This document shows positions 32,182 to 34,839 of a stretch of 34,839 nucleotides of DNA, in pieces. The stretch is taken from positions 1 to 34,839 of the forward strand of contig JAFSMC010000005.1 of NCBI GenBank assembly GCA_017448105.1, in the 5' to 3' direction. Both the position numbers and the translations under genes were made by a program. How positions within the stretch are numbered: position 1 is the first letter of the stretch; every line of letters starts with the position of its first letter. Under the pieces are notes generated by a model, which saw only the letters and a list, made by a program, of their open reading frames with translations, had not been told where the DNA came from and made no database searches. This stretch comes from a bacterium (GTDB taxonomy: Bacteria; Bacillota_I; Bacilli_A; Mycoplasmatales; Mycoplasmoidaceae).

Positions 32182-33030
32182 ATGACCAAAAAAACAAAAA
32201 AAATGTTTAATCAAACTTTTTTAGTCCTAGCTAAAAAAACCTTTTTTAAAAAATATCCCAATAGCCAAGAAAAAATTGCTAGTATTAAGCAAATTCATTC
32301 TGGCTATACAAACTATTCTTTCTTATTTACTCTAAAAAACAAAACTAAGTTCCAAGTAAGAATCCCTAATGATGGTAATTTAGTAGACAGATATTGTGAA
32401 TATCAAATAATTAAACTTTTAAATGATAAAAACTTTGTTTATTATGATACTAAGACCGGTATTGCTATCAAAAAATGAATTGAAGGCACTAACCCAAAGA
32501 TAACCAATGCCAAATCACCAATCTTTTTAAATAAATTATTTAAGCAAATCTATCAAATTCATAAATTATCAAAAAAACACTATACAAAATTTAAAGCTTT
32601 AAATTTTGCTTTTTACAATACTAATGTTCATCAATTACCACCTATAGCAAGAAAAAAATATTTAAAACTTTACAACCAACATAAAAATGATCCAGTAGTA
32701 ATTAATCATAGTGACATCAATTTAGCTAATATTGTTCTTTCTAAACAAAATCAAATCCATTTGATTGATTTTGAATGAGTAATTTTAGCTCCAGACTATT
32801 GAGACTATGCTAACTTTTTCCGTGAACAATTGTTACCACTCAAATATGCAAAACTACTAAACAAATACATTAAAAACTTTAGTTTTGATGTATTTTGTGA
32901 ATTTGTTTTCTTATGTACATGTTTTGCTTATTTATGAACATTTAAAATGCCAAAAACCACGAAAATAATCAACTATCGTAAATTACAATTGAAAAAAATA
33001 CAGAAATATGTTAAATATAAAGTAAAATAG
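32182..33030 (+). CDS. LicA/choline-kinase-like phosphotransferase
   Basis: The 282-residue protein belongs to the choline/ethanolamine kinase and aminoglycoside phosphotransferase fold. An N-terminal lobe has IKQIHSGYTNYSFLF (about residues 34-48, a glycine-rich nucleotide-binding start) and KFQVRIP (about 55-61). The catalytic loop is INHSDINLANIV with His176, Asp178 and Asn183, followed by the metal-binding Asp196 in LIDFEW. WDYANFF then matches the choline-kinase C-lobe. Several TGA(Trp) codons lie in the second half. The likely job is phosphorylating choline or a related small alcohol or sugar for lipid head groups; the substrate is inference. The pnuC-like gene starts six bases later. 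Confidence 0.85.
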
Positions 33031-33036
33031 GTAATT

Positions 33037-33900
33037 ATGGAAAAGACAAATTATTTACAAAAAAAGACTTGATCCATAAAAAAAGTTGGAGCATTTTGAA
33101 ACAACCTCTCAACATTTTTAAAAGCTATTATTGTTATTAATGTTAGTTTATTATTAACTTTGTTGGTTATTAATTTAGTTAATTTAGTAGTTCCTTTTAT
33201 TCCTCAACAACAGCTAGATGAAAACCAACCTACTAAAGACACTCTTTTCGATATTCCTAAATGACTAACATTTATCATTACTTTCTTTGGGTCAACCTTT
33301 AATCTTGTTAGTATTACCTTAATGTACTATAAAAAGAAATCAACTTTTATTTGAGGATTATTAGGAGTAATTTGTCTTGGCCTAATACATTTACAAAACA
33401 AATTATGAGGATTAGTAATTATTTATTGAGGATATTATGTCATTACTCAGATAATCATGTTTTTTTGGTGAGGCAAAAAAATCAATAGTGATAAAAAAAT
33501 TATTACCAGTCATGCAAAACTTGATGAGTTTATTTTAATTTGTTTATTACTAACATCAATCGCTATTAACTTTATGTTGGTCAGACAAAATGTACCGAAA
33601 GTTCAAGAATGATTACCAACAAAAGATCCATCTCCTATTGTGTTGTTTTTAGATAGCTTTATTATGTCTTTTGCTCTTAGTACCGTTTACTTTGTAGCTA
33701 AAAGATATATTGAAAGATGAATTATTTCTCTTATTGTTGATAGTGCACAAGTAGTTTTGTATGTTATTTTAATTGTTTCTAATATTCAAGAAGGAAAATA
33801 TTTATCTATGACAAGTAATATTGTCTTTTTATTAACTGCTATGACTTTATTTGCTCTTGCTTTGTATGGTTGAATAAACTGAAATAGAGATCATAAATAA
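33037..33900 (+). CDS. pnuC: PnuC-like nicotinamide riboside transporter
   Basis: PnuC proteins carry nicotinamide riboside or related vitamins across the membrane by facilitated diffusion. The 287-residue protein, rich in TGA(Trp) codons, has about seven membrane segments. Family features are the FGSTFNLVSITLMYYKKKST loop, IHLQNKLWGLVIIYWGYYV with aromatic substrate-site residues, the Trp-rich QIIMFFWWGKK, and RYIERWIISLIVD near residues 223-235, matching the R-x-x-E-x-W-x-x-x-x-x-x-D pattern of PnuC. The N-terminal 60 residues include an extra helix and loop. It is six bases behind the LicA-like gene and likely co-transcribed. A substrate other than nicotinamide riboside is possible. Confidence 0.75.
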
Positions 33901-34056
33901 GTATGTTTATTAATTGATTATGACAATTCATGCTTAAAATAATAGGTTGTTAACACAGTAATAAAAAACAGTTTGTGAATATATTTCTAAGGTTAATACA
34001 TCATTTATATAACTTCAAAAAAACAATAAGTTCAACATTATAAATAGTAATAAAAA

Positions 34057-34115
34057 CAATTGGTAGAACTACGGACTTCAAATCCGTGTGTTGTGGGTTC
34101 AAGGCCTGCCACCCC
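34057..34115 (+). pseudogene. Truncated copy of tRNA-Trp(UCA)
   Basis: These 59 bases match 34617-34675 of the intact tRNA-Trp(UCA) with a single mismatch (G34104 for T34664). The copy lacks the 5' acceptor strand and the first half of the D-arm but keeps the anticodon arm (TCA), the T-arm and part of the 3' acceptor; the final TGCCA is altered to ACCA. It cannot fold as a full tRNA. With the intact gene it forms a direct repeat offset by 560 bases. Confidence 0.9.
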
Positions 34116-34146
34116 ACCATTAGTAAATTTAAGAAAGGAAAAAGTT

Positions 34147-34440
34147 ATGTTAAATTACTGATATGAATGATATGCAATAATGGGTTTTATTATTTTCTTA
34201 GCAGGTATACTCATTTTAGTTAAAGATAAAACTTTACTTTACAGAGAATGTCCTAATTGCCACCAATCTAAAAAAGTAAAGTTTTCTATAATAGGTTTAG
34301 GATTGTTGATTTGTTCTGCTGTTGGTAGTATATTTGCGTTGATATACCTAATTATTAAGATAAATGCATTTAGATGTGACAAATGTCATTGTCTAACACA
34401 AAGAATATACGCAGTACATTCTAATAAAAGTAAACAATAA
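34147..34440 (+). CDS. Small two-helix membrane protein with a split zinc ribbon
   Basis: The 97-residue protein starts MLNYWYEWYAIM, with two TGA(Trp) codons in the first eight residues, and has a strong ribosome-binding site (AAGAAAGGA) upstream. Helix 1 is at about residues 10-25. CPNC follows at 35-38, then helix 2 at 47-71, and CDKC at 77-80 with an extra Cys82. The two CxxC pairs flank helix 2 on the primary sequence, so they could join into one zinc site only if both lie on the same side of the membrane through a hairpin. I know no named family. The gene lies alone between the truncated and intact tRNA-Trp copies and is followed by a hairpin. Confidence 0.75.
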
Positions 34441-34450
34441 AAACTAAATA

Positions 34451-34480
34451 ATATGTTGTTTTATCAATAAAACAACATAT
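34451..34480 (+). terminator. Hairpin after the zinc-ribbon gene
   Basis: A perfect 14-bp inverted repeat (ATATGTTGTTTTAT/ATAAAACAACATAT, two-base centre) begins 10 bases past the stop. It has no T-run after it on either strand, so termination is plausible but not certain. Confidence 0.5.
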
Positions 34481-34587
34481 GCTGCTAACTTGAATAATAT
34501 AACTGAAGGTGGTCTATTAGATACTCAACAATCATTAAAGCATTACTATGGCAATGAGTCAATGTTAAAAACTTTATTATTTTTTAC

Positions 34588-34593
34588 TATAAT
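34588..34593 (+). promoter_or_regulatory. -10 box of tRNA-Trp(UCA)
   Basis: TATAAT lies 11 bases before the tRNA 5' end. A weak TTAAAA at a fitting distance could be the -35 box. The truncated copy at 34057 lacks this upstream sequence. Confidence 0.5.
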
Positions 34594-34604
34594 CATTGTG
34601 ATTT

Positions 34605-34680
34605 AGGGGTGTAGTTCAATTGGTAGAACTACGGACTTCAAATCCGTGTGTTGTGGGTTCAAGTCCTGCCACCCCTGCCA
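34605..34680 (+). tRNA. tRNA-Trp (TCA anticodon), reads UGA as tryptophan
   Basis: A complete cloverleaf: acceptor AGGGGTG/CACCCCT, D-arm GTTC/GAAC, anticodon stem ACGGA/TCCGT with loop CTTCAAA (anticodon TCA), T-arm GTGGG-type stem with loop TTCAAGT, discriminator G and encoded CCA. The UCA anticodon pairs with UGA and by wobble UGG, which fits the in-frame TGA codons throughout the window. A selenocysteine tRNA is excluded by the ordinary 7-bp acceptor stem and short variable arm. Confidence 0.96.
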
Positions 34681-34791
34681 TAATAAAAGGATTTAAGAAA
34701 TTAGAAATATAAACAGGTGAATACCTTACAAAAACTATTATACATAAATCCAGCACAAAATATATTTTTTAATTTTTATTGAGAGGAACAA

Positions 34792-34839
34792 ATGCCTAAA
34801 ATTAATAATTTTACTGGAAAAACATTCGGAATTTGAAGA
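34792..34839 (+). CDS. 5' end of a gene running off the window
   Basis: ATG 34792 follows a good GAGAGGA ribosome-binding site by five bases and opens MPKINNFTGKTFGIWR, with one TGA(Trp), to the window end. The stretch NFTGKTFG resembles the N-terminus of some HNH/AP2-type mobile DNA-binding proteins (often NLxGxxFGxLxV), but sixteen residues are too few to assign a family. Confidence 0.55.

Noticed and set aside
33901-34056. Search for a small RNA or gene between pnuC and the truncated tRNA
   Set aside because: Both strands are stop-rich, no hairpin with a T-run or -10 box of note was seen, and nothing could be supported.
34605-34680. UCA anticodon read as selenocysteine tRNA
   Set aside because: The acceptor stem is 7 bp, the variable arm is short and the discriminator and structure match mycoplasma tRNA-Trp.

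Overview
This is a compact, AT-rich chromosomal window from a Mollicute (mycoplasma-type bacterium). Nearly every gene is interrupted by in-frame TGA at positions where tryptophan is expected, and the window encodes its own tRNA-Trp with a UCA anticodon, so translation table 4 applies. All coordinates below merge reading frames through TGA. Gene content (PolC, LigA, EF-Tu, EF-Ts, UvrA, trigger factor, two RNase J/PhoU-type loci shared with Mycoplasmoides genomes) and the order cysS-ligA-membrane protein suggest the pneumoniae/Malacoplasma/Ureaplasma side of the mycoplasmas. That placement is inference from remembered gene orders.

Layout. (1) 57-5170, minus strand: a tightly packed operon tsf-pyrH-frr-uppS-cdsA-dxr joining translation factors, UMP kinase, polyprenyl synthesis, CDP-diacylglycerol synthesis and the MEP isoprenoid pathway. 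(2) 5250-7319, plus: cardiolipin synthase and RecU. (3) 7306-14174, minus: a tandem, apparently composite RpiB, tuf with its terminator, polC and tRNA-His. (4) 14310-14919, plus: rpsO and a small membrane protein. (5) 14906-20195, minus: cysS, ligA, a large membrane protein, a doubtful small frame and tRNA-Gly. (6) 20269-21750, plus: an MFS transporter, convergent with cstA (21770-23278, minus), which lies downstream of a four-helix membrane protein and tig. (7) 25354-33900, plus: uvrA, pstB, a PQ-loop membrane protein, phoU, an RNase J-like protein without metal ligands, a LicA/choline-kinase-like protein and a PnuC-like transporter. (8) 34057-34839: a truncated copy of tRNA-Trp(UCA), a small zinc-ribbon membrane protein, an unexplained open frame, the intact tRNA-Trp(UCA) and the first codons of another gene.

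Four things stand out. The two halves of the RpiB protein have lost complementary active-site residues, so the chain looks able to build one site from two halves. An RNase J paralogue has lost all four residues of its HxHxDH motif. A 560-bp unit is bounded by a 59-bp direct repeat made of tRNA-Trp sequence and carries a small gene, which resembles the scar or core of a tRNA-targeted insertion. A PQ-loop protein sits between pstB and phoU with no pstS, pstC or pstA nearby. No CRISPR array, rRNA gene or recognisable transposase was found.
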